Assembly (NCBI RefSeq): GCF_000027225.1
Contig: NC_013892.1
Span: 682,001 to 746,000, forward strand
Source of the DNA: Xenorhabdus bovienii SS-2004
GTDB taxonomy: Bacteria > Pseudomonadota > Gammaproteobacteria > Enterobacterales > Enterobacteriaceae
Length of the DNA stretch: 64,000 nt
Direction: 5' to 3'
Shown: positions 1 through 8,325 of the stretch, in pieces
How the letters are laid out: each line of letters opens with the position of its first letter
How positions within the stretch are numbered: the stretch's first letter is position 1
The notes under the pieces: generated by a model
Told to the model about the DNA's origin: nothing
Database searches by the model: none
What the model saw: the letters and a program-made list of their open reading frames with translations, nothing else
Program-made: the position numbers and the translations under genes

Positions 1-306
1 CAGTTCGGCCAGCCCGTCATCCTTACCCTTGCGGATAAACTGGGTAAAGGCGGTTTTGTGCTCAGACGCGGCCTTGTTATTGCTGCCGCCTGCCGGGCGT
101 TTCAGTCCCGCCAGTTCTTCTTCCAGTGCGGTTTTCAGGCTATCCAGTTCAGACAGCTTGCCGTTCAGGGTGTCAACCTGCCCCGCCAGTTTGCCTTTTT
201 CGGCCTCAATCGCGTCAAAGCGTTTATCATTCTTCTCTTTGAACTCGTCAAAGCGCCCCTTGATTTCCTGCGCGATCTGTTCAACGTCTTTCAATTCAAC
301 TGCCAT
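1..306 (-). CDS. Phage major capsid protein, HK97 family (N-terminal part, cut by window edge)
   Basis: The frame opens with an ATG at 306 behind a GGAG Shine-Dalgarno and stays open to base 1, giving 102 residues. The visible part is charged and coiled-coil-like (many E, K, D, Q), as in the N-terminal delta/scaffolding domain of HK97-type capsid proteins that the prohead protease later removes. It lies just downstream of the protease, portal and terminase genes, the usual HK97-phage order. The capsid fold itself lies outside the window, so the family call rests on position plus N-terminal character. Confidence 0.8.
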   Translation of the reverse strand, partial: MAVELKDVEQIAQEIKGRFDEFKEKNDKRFDAIEAEKGKLAGQVDTLNGKLSELDSLKTALEEELAGLKRPAGGSNNKAASEHKTAFTQFIRKGKDDGLAEL

Positions 307-320
307 AGTGGACTCCGTGA

Positions 321-980
321 TTATTCAAAAGTAAGGGTTTTTAATGCATTCAAAATGGACACGTCCGTTTCAGCGTCACGCAGAGACAACGCGCCGTACC
401 CCTCAGCCATAAATGCCTTGGCCTGGGAGCGGGAGAGTCCGACGTCGCGCAGGACCCGTTCAATACTTTTTGGGGCGGGAATGTCACCCCGGGCAAAGGC
501 CGATTTCACCTCACTGACCCGGGCTTCGTCATTGGCCGGAAAGGTCACCAGACTCACTTCCCATAAATCGAGTTCTTTCAGTAAAAAGGCCTCTTTCGTC
601 CGGTCGTATTCCCATTCTTTCAGGAGGTAGCCAATCGACAGGCCGGACAGTGACCCCGCTTTCAGGTGGGCATGCGCCCGTTTCGCCAGCGGATCGTCGT
701 CAATCAGCAACCGCCCTTTCAGGTACAGCCCGACCTCATCTTCTTTCATCTCGGTATAGATACCGATGGGTTCGTCCATCCGGTGCTGCCAGAGCAACGC
801 GGGTAAGCCGCCTTTTTCGCCCCACTGCTTCAGCGAGTTTTCAAAGGCACCGGGTAACACAATATCGTCATAACTGTCTTTCACCCCGAACACCGAACCG
901 TAGCCTTCGAACTCGCCGGAGTCGCTGACCGATTTGATTTTCAGGGGGACATCAAGCCGTTTTTTGGTCATCATCGGCAT
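321..980 (-). CDS. HK97-family prohead protease
   Basis: A 219-residue protein that would cleave the capsid scaffold domain during head maturation. It has the usual U35-peptidase look: an N-terminal GYGSVFG segment, LLWQH with the candidate catalytic His, and SLSGLSIGY with the candidate nucleophilic Ser, followed by LDLWEVSLVTFPAN. The ATG at 980 has GGAGA eight bases upstream and overlaps the portal 3' end by 29 bases, so the two are probably translationally coupled. The major capsid gene follows after 14 bases. Length is normal for the family. Confidence 0.9.
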   Translation of the reverse strand: MPMMTKKRLDVPLKIKSVSDSGEFEGYGSVFGVKDSYDDIVLPGAFENSLKQWGEKGGLPALLWQHRMDEPIGIYTEMKEDEVGLYLKGRLLIDDDPLAKRAHAHLKAGSLSGLSIGYLLKEWEYDRTKEAFLLKELDLWEVSLVTFPANDEARVSEVKSAFARGDIPAPKSIERVLRDVGLSRSQAKAFMAEGYGALSLRDAETDVSILNALKTLTFE

Positions 981-2190
981 GGGATTCAGTCTCCGTCTTG
1001 GGTTTGGGGGGTGAATCGGGATCAGTGGTCATGTTCATCGGGGTCAGGTAGATATCCCCGCCTTCACGCGGGTTCAGTTCTTCCAGTTCCCGGCATTCGT
1101 TCGGCGAGTAAATCCCCCAGTTAATGCCCCGGGTGTACGCCTCAAAGCGGGATTTCATGTCCCCGCGCAGCAGCGCCCCGGTGTTGAACTTGGCATAAAA
1201 CTGCCCTTGCTTAGTCCCTTTCACCAGTCCGGCATTAATCCGCTGCTCGATACGGGTCAGGTATGGCACCAGTGAATAATTAATGAAACCGATCCCCAGA
1301 TTTTCAATGTTATTAAAGGTCGCCCGGTCGGTGTTCTGCACCATATGCAGGGGAACACGGAAGATGCGGCAAATCTCCTCAAGCTGAAATTTGCGGGTTT
1401 CCAGAAACTGGGCGTCTTCGGCGGACAGGCTAATCTGTTTCCATTGCAGCCCCATCTCAAGGATCATTGGTTTATGGGCGTTGACCAGTCCCTGATGGCG
1501 GGATTCAAAATCCGCTTTCAGGCGGTCAAAGGCGTCATCGGTCAATGACTGATCCGTTTGCAGTACGCCACTGGTCACGGCACCGTTACCGAACAGCCGG
1601 GAGCCGTGCTCTTCGGTGGCCAGCCCGAGTCCAATCGCCTGCCGCGCATAGGCAATCGGGCTTAATCCGATCAGGCCATCCAGTGTGAAGATACGCACAT
1701 GCCAGATCTCATCCTGGGTCAGTGTCCGGCTATCCCCGTTCGGGAAGGTGACCTGATATTCCGGCAACCAGTCACTGTTCAGTTTGGGTACAACGCTGCC
1801 CGGCTCAAGGGGCAGGAGTTCCACCACTTCGCCGAGCGCCTTGACTTTGTAGGCGTAGAAGTTGCCGCGCAGACACAGACAGGCAATCAGCAGCTCCCAG
1901 AATTCCTGGGGCGTCATGTAGTTGTTGGGTTTTACCGACAGCAGGGTGTTCAGCCGTTCGCGGGTCGCCCGTTTGTTCCCCCGCGCCAGTTGTTCATACA
2001 GCGAACAGGGCAGCATGCCGACCGATTCCGCCAGTACCCGCACGCAGCTAAAAACGGCGGTAAGCTGCATGGCCATCCGGGGGCTGACCCGCCGTCCGGT
2101 GTAGGTGTCATACGACAGGCCGATCAGTTCACTGAGTTCCCGTGAGGTCATCGGGTCGGCGGATTTTCGAAACAGTCCGGGAAAGAACAT
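952..2190 (-). CDS. HK97-family phage portal protein
   Basis: A 412-residue protein forming the dodecameric ring through which DNA enters and leaves the capsid. Features seen include an N-terminal MQLTAVFSCVRVLAESV stretch, YAYKVK, WHVRIFTLDGLIGLSPI, and the helical C-terminal half with RIEQRINAGL, all typical of the HK97 portal family. Its ATG overlaps the TGA of the preceding small membrane gene, and its 3' end overlaps the protease start. Length and neighbours (TerL before, protease after) agree. Confidence 0.92.
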   Translation of the reverse strand: MFFPGLFRKSADPMTSRELSELIGLSYDTYTGRRVSPRMAMQLTAVFSCVRVLAESVGMLPCSLYEQLARGNKRATRERLNTLLSVKPNNYMTPQEFWELLIACLCLRGNFYAYKVKALGEVVELLPLEPGSVVPKLNSDWLPEYQVTFPNGDSRTLTQDEIWHVRIFTLDGLIGLSPIAYARQAIGLGLATEEHGSRLFGNGAVTSGVLQTDQSLTDDAFDRLKADFESRHQGLVNAHKPMILEMGLQWKQISLSAEDAQFLETRKFQLEEICRIFRVPLHMVQNTDRATFNNIENLGIGFINYSLVPYLTRIEQRINAGLVKGTKQGQFYAKFNTGALLRGDMKSRFEAYTRGINWGIYSPNECRELEELNPREGGDIYLTPMNMTTDPDSPPKPKTETESHADDDQKTA

Positions 2191-2366
2191 CAGGCCCCCT
2201 TACCGGGTTTATGACCCAACATGCGGGAGACCAGATAAGACCAGCCCAGACACAATACGCCGGCGACCATAAATCCCGCCGCCGGCAGCAGCAGCCACGC
2301 CCCGTAAGACAACAGGCCGCCGCCTGCCAGTCCAACCAGCAGGGCAACAAAGATTAATATTTTCAT
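2190..2366 (-). CDS. Small phage membrane protein between terminase and portal
   Basis: A 58-residue frame with ATG at 2366 and a TGA overlapping the portal ATG by one base. Almost the whole protein is hydrophobic, with two likely transmembrane helices (roughly residues 3-20 and 23-45) and a basic tail ending GHKPGKGA. Tight packing between TerL and portal supports a real gene. Small membrane proteins at this place occur in other HK97-like phages, but I do not know a function; it could be holin-like or an accessory of head assembly. Confidence 0.7.
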   Translation of the reverse strand: MKILIFVALLVGLAGGGLLSYGAWLLLPAAGFMVAGVLCLGWSYLVSRMLGHKPGKGA

Positions 2367-2375
2367 GAAAGTACC

Positions 2376-4112
2376 TCAGAGGGCGCGTAAACCCCGGGCC
2401 ATCAGTACATCGGACAGGCTTTCCGGTTGCTCGCCCCCGTTCACCAGCAAGCGGCTTATGGCGGTAAACAGGGCAACGGGGCCGTCTATCTTGGCTTCCG
2501 GTGTGGATTTGTTCGGGAAAATGTTGTCGTTCTTGTCAGGTTTGGCGGTGACGTTGCTCATCATCCAGTTCATGACCGGGTGACCGTTATGGTGGAACTG
2601 GCCACTGTAGACCAGCGCTTCCAGCGATTTCATGGCTTCCGACAAATTGCGGACTGTCTGGGAGACCTCAATCAGCGGCAACCCTTCTTCGGCCAGTGCC
2701 CGGCTGAACTGGGTGGCACTCCACGGGTCAAAGCCGATTTCTTTCAGGTTCTCCCCGGCGACCCAGTGCTGCAATTCTTCCTTTATCTGGGTGTGATCGA
2801 CGACTTCACCGTCCGTCAGGGTCAGGGCGCCCATCTCTCCCCACTTACGGTAGAGTTCGGCCATCTGGCGGGAGCAGCGTTCAATCCGGTCTTCCGGCAG
2901 CCAGAATTTAAAGTCGGCATGCACATGCCCGTTATTACCCTGCCAGACCTTGACGGCGGCACAGATATCTATCTTGTTCGCCAAATCCACCCCGACCCAC
3001 ATCGGGTAAGTTTTCAGCTCATGCGGCGGGGCAAGCGGTTCGCTGTCGTCCCATTTGAGCATGTCCATCCACGCCGATTCGGCGGTGACCCACAGGTTCA
3101 TGTGTTTGGTGAAGAAGTTATGCCGGGCAGACACCTGCTCTCTGGCTTTTTTCGCCAGCCGCCGCAGGTCATCCCAGCGCTTGCAGATCCCCAGCCCCGG
3201 ATTGGCCTTTTGCCAGACCGTTTCATCAAAGGGATCGTCCTCTTTGTCGAGGGTGTAGATAATGCCGAAGAAGGTGTCATCATCCACCTGACCGCGCAGC
3301 ACCTTGACGGCGTAGTCACGCAGCTCGTAACAGATGCCTTCCTTGTTGAAGCCTGCCGTGGTGATGCCGAACAGCAATGATTGCAGCCGGGCACCGGTGG
3401 CGGTTTCCAGTACGTCCCACACATCGCGGGTCTTGTGGGCATGCAGCTCATCGACAATGCCGCAATGGATATTGAGGCCGTCAAGGTTGTTGGCGTCACT
3501 GGACAGTGGCTCAAACTTGGACGCCGACTGCTCCTGATAAATCGCCAGCTTATTGAACGCAAACAGCCGCCCGAGTGTGGGTCTGGCCTGTTTGATCATG
3601 TTCTTCGCGTCCTCAAATACAATCCGCGCCTGATCACGGGTCGTGGCCGCCGAATAGACTTCCGCCCCGCCCTCGCTGTCCGCCCCGGTCATGTACAACC
3701 CGATGCCCGAGGATAAGGTCGATTTGGCATTTTTACGGGCGACTTCGTTATAGGCGGTACGATAACGGCGCACCATCACCGGGCGGCCACTGCCATCATT
3801 GCGCAGGACAATTTCGCCGGTCTGTTCATCAATCAGCGGACGGACAAAACCGAAGATATTAATCAGAATAAAAACATGCCAGTCCATCAGTTCAATGGGC
3901 TGGCCTGCCAGTGCCCCCTTGACATGGGGGACAAATTTATAAAAGTTCAGGATATGCTGGGCGCGGGGTTCGCTAAAGCTGATCCCCCGTTCTTCACCGT
4001 GCGCCAGATCATCCAGAAAACGCTGACAAGCCAGTGTCACCAGCTCGCCGGACACAATCTCACCCGCCACAACGCGTTCCGCGTAGCGAATACCTTCAGC
4101 CACTTTTGCCAT
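2376..4112 (-). CDS. Phage terminase large subunit (TerL)
   Basis: A 578-residue packaging motor ATPase/nuclease. The N-terminal ATPase half carries a Walker-A-like RKNAKSTLSSG segment and a Walker-B-like IVDELHAH. The nuclease half starts near WVGVDLANKIDICA, where the first metal-binding Asp is expected, and ends with DNIFPNKSTPEAKIDG. It would cut concatemeric phage DNA and pump it into the prohead through the portal. The gene starts two bases after the TerS stop and ends nine bases before the small membrane gene, so the packaging genes form one late operon. Confidence 0.93.
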   Translation of the reverse strand: MAKVAEGIRYAERVVAGEIVSGELVTLACQRFLDDLAHGEERGISFSEPRAQHILNFYKFVPHVKGALAGQPIELMDWHVFILINIFGFVRPLIDEQTGEIVLRNDGSGRPVMVRRYRTAYNEVARKNAKSTLSSGIGLYMTGADSEGGAEVYSAATTRDQARIVFEDAKNMIKQARPTLGRLFAFNKLAIYQEQSASKFEPLSSDANNLDGLNIHCGIVDELHAHKTRDVWDVLETATGARLQSLLFGITTAGFNKEGICYELRDYAVKVLRGQVDDDTFFGIIYTLDKEDDPFDETVWQKANPGLGICKRWDDLRRLAKKAREQVSARHNFFTKHMNLWVTAESAWMDMLKWDDSEPLAPPHELKTYPMWVGVDLANKIDICAAVKVWQGNNGHVHADFKFWLPEDRIERCSRQMAELYRKWGEMGALTLTDGEVVDHTQIKEELQHWVAGENLKEIGFDPWSATQFSRALAEEGLPLIEVSQTVRNLSEAMKSLEALVYSGQFHHNGHPVMNWMMSNVTAKPDKNDNIFPNKSTPEAKIDGPVALFTAISRLLVNGGEQPESLSDVLMARGLRAL

Positions 4113-4114
4113 GA

Positions 4115-4576
4115 TCAGTCCCTCATTTGTAAAAACTCAGTCAGGGGATCGGCTTTGTCTTCTCCGGTGATGTTGACCTTGGATCGACTGGAGGGCGACA
4201 TGCCGAACGCACTCAGCATGGCGTGAATACGTTTCCACGCATCGGCTTTCATGCCTGCCGCAGGGTGAGCTTTAATTAATCCCTGATCGGTTCGGTATGT
4301 GTAGCCTTCTGTCTCCAGTGTTTCACAGTGCGTTCTGTATTCGACGTAGGCTTCAATCAGCAATTCAAGGGCTTTGGCATCAAGGCTGGTCAGCACGCCG
4401 ACTTTATCCAGTTCCCCGGCGATCCGCTCGTGCCAGTACCTGCCCATTTTCCCGAAATGTTTGGGGACATGGGGTACCCCTTTTCCCGGCATCGGTTCAT
4501 TGGCGTTAATCGGCCGTTTTGATGGGTTCCCCCTCACCAGACGCAGGTGGGTCGGGGTTGGCGGTCGTCCTGCCAT
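4115..4576 (-). CDS. Phage terminase small subunit, P27-like family
   Basis: A 153-residue DNA-recognition subunit of terminase. I chose the ATG at 4576 because AGGAGA lies just upstream and the protein then opens with MAGRPPTPTHLRL, the usual start of this family; the frame could be extended upstream by 18 codons without a good ribosome site. The centre is helical (LTSLDAKALELLIEAYVEY) and the C-terminus has FGMSPSSRSKV. It sits immediately before TerL, as expected. Confidence 0.9.
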   Translation of the reverse strand: MAGRPPTPTHLRLVRGNPSKRPINANEPMPGKGVPHVPKHFGKMGRYWHERIAGELDKVGVLTSLDAKALELLIEAYVEYRTHCETLETEGYTYRTDQGLIKAHPAAGMKADAWKRIHAMLSAFGMSPSSRSKVNITGEDKADPLTEFLQMRD

Positions 4577-4807
4577 GTGATTTCTCCTGTAAAATGGCGC
4601 AGTTGGGGCACCCCAAAAAAAGGTTTGCATTTCGCGGCGATGTGAAAAGAGGTAAGGCGGCGGTCCCTTGGGGCGAGAGTGGCAGGGATTTGACCCGCCC
4701 CTCCCCTTGCGTGACCATGACTGATGATATTGTTACTGACGGAATTAAAATCATCTCAGGGTAGCAGTCACCATGACCATTGCACTTGATATGATGCAAT
4801 GATGAGA
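4577..4807. other. Intergenic stretch between terminase and the small 67-aa gene
   Basis: About 230 bases without a supported gene. In lambdoid phages cos or pac sites often lie next to terS, so a packaging site could be here, but I see no recognisable cos sequence. Confidence 0.3.
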
Positions 4808-5011
4808 TCAAATATAAATGTCGACCCCCTCACCCGCCATCTCATCAGTTACCGTGAAGGTTACGTTCAGTGTGGGGTGAACACCCTCAGAGTTAGTTTC
4901 AATCACGACCTGCTGCTGGTTCGACAGCAACATGCCATCCACACTCAGGGCATAACCCTTGAAGTGACCACCCTTATACAGGCGTGACAGTTTCACTTGT
5001 TTCTCACTCAT
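4808..5011 (-). CDS. Small phage protein of unknown function (67 aa)
   Basis: Not a family I recognise. The 67-residue protein opens MSEKQVKLSRLYKGGHFKG, is rich in beta-type residues, and ends with GEGVDIYI. Its ATG overlaps the stop of the HNH gene by four bases (ATGA), so it is probably translated with it. The position between HNH endonuclease and TerS suggests a late or packaging-associated accessory role; this is inference only. Confidence 0.6.
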   Translation of the reverse strand: MSEKQVKLSRLYKGGHFKGYALSVDGMLLSNQQQVVIETNSEGVHPTLNVTFTVTDEMAGEGVDIYI

Positions 5012-5358
5012 CGTAATCGCTCCGTCGCGGTCTTCGCCCTATGGCAAGACCAGCATAATAGAACCAGATTTGTTAACGCATCCGTGCCACCGTGTGCCTT
5101 GGGCTTGATGTGGTCAACAGTCACACCTGTCACTGCCCGTCCATTGCGTAAGCACTGTTGGCATAAGTGTTTATCTCTGGCCTTGATGGTGGCTCTGAGC
5201 TTGTCCCACTTGCTGCCATAGCCGCGTTCATGTCGGCTCTTGCCTTGCTGGTGGTTCTCCCAGCCGGTGTGAAGGTGATCGTTGCAGTAGCCACTTCGGT
5301 CAGTGGTGGTCTTGGGGCAACCCTGCTTGCGGCAGGCTCTCGGTATTCTTGGCGGCAT
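5008..5358 (-). CDS. Phage HNH endonuclease
   Basis: A 116-residue nuclease that likely nicks or cuts phage DNA during packaging; HNH proteins beside terminase genes are needed for cos-type cleavage in several HK97-like phages. The protein has an N-terminal zinc-knuckle-like CRKQGC...GYC and the core C-x2-C, VDHIKPKAHGGTD, NLVLLCWSCH pattern of HNH nucleases, with both zinc Cys pairs present. I chose the ATG at 5358, four bases after the previous stop. A GTG at 5427 would also be in frame but overlaps the upstream gene. Confidence 0.9.
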   Translation of the reverse strand: MPPRIPRACRKQGCPKTTTDRSGYCNDHLHTGWENHQQGKSRHERGYGSKWDKLRATIKARDKHLCQQCLRNGRAVTGVTVDHIKPKAHGGTDALTNLVLLCWSCHRAKTATERLR

Positions 5359-5362
5359 CACA

Positions 5363-5722
5363 TCACCATTTGGAGAACAATCCGCCTCGTTCACTCTCAC
5401 GGGTGACGAACTGGCGTATCTCTTCACGGATTATCTGACGGAGGTGATCGTCGTTATCCTTTATTACCGCTTGGGGTATGACCGCCTCTTTCATGTAAAC
5501 CTTTCCGGCTACATCGAAGACCTTGAAGCTATCGGCAGCAATTCCAGCCTTAGCACCTGTATCTACTGACAGTTTCATATCTGCGTCATAGCGACGACCA
5601 TTAATGCGATCCACTTGTTCAGCGATACGCTTTAGTTGTGTCTCAAGCTGGTTCAGTGTGTCAGTGTCATATTTGATACCAACAGTGATGTCATATGTTG
5701 CCGTGCCTGTACTTTGTGTCAT
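5363..5722 (-). CDS. Phage protein of unknown function, possible tail-fibre-type segment
   Basis: A 119-residue protein. The first half has a heptad-like stretch (LNQLETQLKRIAEQVDRI); the middle segment SFKVFDVAGKVYMKEAVI faintly resembles the repeated segment of DUF1983-type tail-tip proteins; the tail is charged. That resemblance is from memory and weak. It lies four bases upstream of the HNH gene. A hairpin terminator-like element lies upstream at 5740-5764, so it may start a new transcript. Confidence 0.55.
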   Translation of the reverse strand: MTQSTGTATYDITVGIKYDTDTLNQLETQLKRIAEQVDRINGRRYDADMKLSVDTGAKAGIAADSFKVFDVAGKVYMKEAVIPQAVIKDNDDHLRQIIREEIRQFVTRESERGGLFSKW

Positions 5723-5739
5723 GTTCTGTTCTCCAAAAA

Positions 5740-5764
5740 GAAAATGCCACCCTGTTAACTGATG
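5740..5764 (-). terminator. Hairpin terminator, copy A of a repeated element
   Basis: Read on the minus strand, GCCATC and GGTGGC form a six-pair stem around a loop containing GTTAAC, followed by ATTTTC. The same hairpin with the same loop recurs at 6445-6471. It lies downstream of the 121-aa gene and could end its transcript. Confidence 0.5.
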
Positions 5765-5809
5765 GCCTTATTGATAACCTACTCTGCACCTTTATGTAGC
5801 AGTTCCACA

Positions 5810-6175
5810 TCATCGTCTTAATAACGCAGAGCCGGGAAACCCATCAAATGGCAATGGTTTTAATTTCTCCAAATCTTTCTTAGTTGAAGGATTTAGTTTT
5901 ATTGATGGTTCTCCTGCCTCCTGACACCAGATATTAAATTCGTGTACTGCGTGCATCAGGTCACTGTCCACAAGGGCAATATCCTTCATCTGACTTTGCA
6001 TGAGATCCCTGTCAAACTCGGCAATTTCAGGTATCCGGTAGCCATCACTAAATGTCAGCCTTGAAGTTTCATCTCTCAGTTTATAAACACATTGGTGCCT
6101 TCGCGTGTGTAAAGCCTCTATCTTTTCTCTTAACACCTTACAACGCCCAATCGCTTCATAGTTCAGTTCTGTCAT
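5810..6175 (-). CDS. Hypothetical phage protein (121 aa)
   Basis: Not recognised. It is a soluble, mostly helical protein with a basic N-terminal third (VLREKIEALHTRRHQ) and a C-terminal KPLPFDGFPGSALLRR. The gene is flanked by two near-identical hairpins (5740-5764 and 6445-6471), which suggests a separately transcribed accessory unit. It could be early or a moron; the sequence does not decide. Confidence 0.55.
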   Translation of the reverse strand: MTELNYEAIGRCKVLREKIEALHTRRHQCVYKLRDETSRLTFSDGYRIPEIAEFDRDLMQSQMKDIALVDSDLMHAVHEFNIWCQEAGEPSIKLNPSTKKDLEKLKPLPFDGFPGSALLRR

Positions 6176-6444
6176 AGTGACCTCTATATGTGTGGTTAAT
6201 CCAATATCCGATTATCGGACTTTGCTTTTCTACATAGCGATCACGACTCAATGAATCATGATGGCAATACAGGCCGTCTCTCCGGCTGTCACACCGCTTC
6301 TTCTGCCTACAGCGGATGTTGCTGATAATGACTGTCTGGGGCATTGATTATTTTTGATTCTGACCTGTACGCTCGATGCAAAGGGAACATGTCATGGCTA
6401 ATACAGGCAGACGGCGATAACCCGACGCGGTGAAATGCTGATAC

Positions 6445-6471
6445 AAAAATGCCACCCGCGTTAACTGATGG
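6445..6471 (-). terminator. Hairpin terminator, copy B of the repeated element
   Basis: On the minus strand CGCCATC pairs with GGGTGGC around an AGTTAACGC loop, followed by ATTTTTG. Loop and stem match copy A at 5740-5764. Between 6176 and 6632 I find no well-supported gene. Confidence 0.5.
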
Positions 6472-6632
6472 CGTGGGGGATTCCTTTAACCACTCAAGGG
6501 AATGGGTAAAGGAATATTTTGTTGAGTTTCAAGCGTTAACTAATTGTTAAATATTATTCGTTTGTTGTTAGGCGGAAATGGGTTTAATTGTTGTTGCAAT
6601 AATGTTACTTCAATCGAAATATAGAGAATAAA

Positions 6633-6848
6633 ATGAAAAAATATCTTCTTCTTTGCCTAGTAGCAGGCACGACTCTTTTAGCTTCGATGCAGACTTATGC
6701 TTCTATTTGCTCGATGCATCCCAGTAACACCCAAGACTGGAGGAACTGTATAAGTTGGTGTATGGCAGTAAATCCTGACGTTCCAGGCTCCTACATGACG
6801 TGTCTATTTGGAATGGCAATTAATACGATGAACCATTTGCACACGTAA
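6633..6848 (+). CDS. Small secreted Cys-containing protein, prophage moron candidate
   Basis: A 71-residue protein on the strand opposite to the late genes, an arrangement typical of lysogenic-conversion genes. It begins with a clear signal peptide (KK followed by a hydrophobic run ending LASMQTYAS) and leaves a mature part of about 47 residues with four cysteines (ICSMH, RNCISWC, MTCLFG). GAGAATAA precedes the ATG. A strong stem-loop begins in the stop codon (6847-6890). I do not recognise the family; it would act in the periplasm, outer membrane or outside. Confidence 0.65.
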   Translation: MKKYLLLCLVAGTTLLASMQTYASICSMHPSNTQDWRNCISWCMAVNPDVPGSYMTCLFGMAINTMNHLHT

Positions 6849-6890
6849 ATATTCAAGGTAGTGATGTCTCCAGCAGCTACCTTTGAATAT
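6847..6890 (+). terminator. Stem-loop after the secreted-protein gene
   Basis: The arms 6847-6860 and 6876-6890 are complementary over 14 pairs with one bulged base, loop about 15 bases. No long T-run follows, so it may be an RNA-stability stem rather than a classic terminator. Confidence 0.55.
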
Positions 6891-7048
6891 TGATAAAACT
6901 TGAGTTGCCGATATTTGAATATCTGGTTATGCATTTTCCGATTGGTTTTGTACTCACCTTTGGATAATCCATTCATCGTTATTTGCCCCCTTACACTCGG
7001 TATTAACATAATCCTGCCACCCCAGTATCATTTGCGCTGGGGTGATGA

Positions 7049-7276
7049 TCACTTGATTATTCCTGTTAACTTGATTACGTAATAATCACCGGGACATAAA
7101 CTGCAAATGAAATCGGCAACATCAAACAACCAATCGGGCAACCAGTTTCGTACCGCCAATCTACACTCACCATGAACGTCACCGACATACACTGGAATCA
7201 ATCCCATGAATAGGCCATAGTGGTCATAGTCACGCTTAATCTCATCTTTAGTGAGATGTTTGAATATTGCCATCAT
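7049..7276 (-). CDS. Hypothetical phage protein after Rz (75 aa)
   Basis: A 75-residue protein, acidic near the N-terminus (TKDEIKRDYDHYG), with VPVYVGDVHGECRL-like text in the centre and two aromatic-rich segments toward the end. It overlaps the Rz 3' end by 29 bases, consistent with one late transcript. I do not recognise a family. The GDVHGE segment recalls the phosphoesterase motif but the protein is far too short for that fold. Confidence 0.55.
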   Translation of the reverse strand: MMAIFKHLTKDEIKRDYDHYGLFMGLIPVYVGDVHGECRLAVRNWLPDWLFDVADFICSLCPGDYYVIKLTGIIK

Positions 7277-7727
7277 TCCCCCTGCATTCAGTATTAACGT
7301 ATTCCTGCAAATACCTTAGTTTTGCTCGGTCGCTGATGATGCTTTCTCGGATATCGAGAACAGTTGATCCAGTTTCTCCAGAGAGTTCGACGGTGGTTGC
7401 ATCGCCCACGCTGCCGGAGGCAACGGTTTCAGACACGGGACAGATGGCTTTGATGCGCAACTTGCGACGACCAGCGGCAACATCAGCCCGAAGAGTATCA
7501 ATTTCAGATTTGGCATTGTCGAGTTCCTGCCTGTGTTTGGAGTCCAGTTCAGCAAGGCGCTGGATACGTTTTTGCTGTTCGTTTATAGCGATGAGTTGAG
7601 TTTGATGCTTCGTGTCCAGCTCGCTATAATCTTGAGCCTTTTGCTGATACTCACTGTAAAAGAACCAGAGCAGGCCGGAGACGACCACCAGAGCACCCAC
7701 CGTGAAATACTGGCTGTTGAATTTCAT
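7248..7727 (-). CDS. Inner-membrane spanin Rz
   Basis: A 159-residue i-spanin. An N-terminal transmembrane helix (VGALVVVSGLLWFFY, about residues 10-24) is followed by a long periplasmic coiled coil (EYQQKAQDYSELD through KSEIDTLRADV) and a C-terminal globular part. With Rz1 it would fuse inner and outer membranes at the end of phage lysis. Rz1 is embedded in the +1 frame inside it, the lambda arrangement. Endolysin and holin lie upstream, with the ant gene inserted between. Confidence 0.88.
   Translation of the reverse strand: MKFNSQYFTVGALVVVSGLLWFFYSEYQQKAQDYSELDTKHQTQLIAINEQQKRIQRLAELDSKHRQELDNAKSEIDTLRADVAAGRRKLRIKAICPVSETVASGSVGDATTVELSGETGSTVLDIRESIISDRAKLRYLQEYVNTECRGNDGNIQTSH
7316..7516 (-). 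CDS. Outer-membrane spanin Rz1 (lipoprotein), nested in Rz
   Basis: A 66-residue lipoprotein read in a different frame wholly inside Rz. The ATG at 7516 starts a signal sequence ending in the lipobox LVVASC (acylated Cys at residue 20), then a Pro-rich part (SVPCLKPLPPAAW) as in lambda Rz1. Signal peptidase II would process it and it would sit in the outer membrane, bound to Rz through its C-terminus. Confidence 0.88.
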   Translation of the reverse strand: MPNLKLILFGLMLPLVVASCASKPSVPCLKPLPPAAWAMQPPSNSLEKLDQLFSISEKASSATEQN

Positions 7728-7737
7728 GTCATTCGCC

Positions 7738-8313
7738 TTATTTCGTTCGTGTTGTTTTGCCCTTGCCTATTTCGGCCAGAACAAAATCCAGAGCTAAACC
7801 AGCAATCTCTTCGGTCAATCCTCTTATTTTGCTTTTATGTTCGACACTGACGTGCTTCCATGCGTTAAGGCCAGTACCAAACACACTGGCTATCTGCTTG
7901 TCTCGTTTAAATTCAGCACAGGCCTCATTCAGCTCTTCCATCACACTACGCTTGCGGGGGTTGATTGCTATCCCTTTTGTCCAGTAATCATAAAGCACAT
8001 CATCGCACTCATCCTGATAGCGGATCACCTTGTCCCTAATTTCAGGTTTAACTTTATTGGGGTAGATGGTTTGTAACCACCCCGCCAATTTACGTAGAGC
8101 TAAGCAAACTACATCTCTGCGTTGTTTATCATCAGGGAGCTGCATTGTGATGTTCACAACGGAGGTATTAAATCTTTGTTTTAACTTAGTATATTGTGAC
8201 GCCCAATCCATCCCCATGCCTTCAACAATCGGTCTCATTGGTACATACGGTTCATTGTTGTATTCCACAACATAGAGTTCATCGTTATAAAAAGGGACTG
8301 TAATGGTATGCAT
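7738..8313 (-). CDS. Phage antirepressor, P22_AR_N domain (Ant-like)
   Basis: A 191-residue protein whose first 110 residues match the P22 antirepressor N-terminal domain in text: ITVPFYNDELYVVEYN, PYVPMRPIVEGMGMDW, LRKLAGWLQTI and RYQDECDDVLYDYW. Such proteins bind and inactivate CI-type repressors. I chose ATG 8313 with AGGA nine bases upstream. It is preceded by a terminator (8446-8475) and a long stem structure whose 3' arm ends right at its Shine-Dalgarno, so its translation is probably RNA-regulated. Its place between endolysin and Rz is unusual. Confidence 0.85.
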   Translation of the reverse strand: MHTITVPFYNDELYVVEYNNEPYVPMRPIVEGMGMDWASQYTKLKQRFNTSVVNITMQLPDDKQRRDVVCLALRKLAGWLQTIYPNKVKPEIRDKVIRYQDECDDVLYDYWTKGIAINPRKRSVMEELNEACAEFKRDKQIASVFGTGLNAWKHVSVEHKSKIRGLTEEIAGLALDFVLAEIGKGKTTRTK

Positions 8314-8325
8314 CTTGCGTATTCC

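Noticed and set aside
2427..3380. Long open frame opposite the terminase large subunit
   Set aside because: It is the antisense shadow of a clear TerL gene, has no ribosome site and no recognisable domain.
6156..6344. 62-codon minus frame before the 121-aa gene
   Set aside because: No ribosome site, very basic odd composition and overlap with the next start; kept out as a gene although a small coupled peptide is not excluded.
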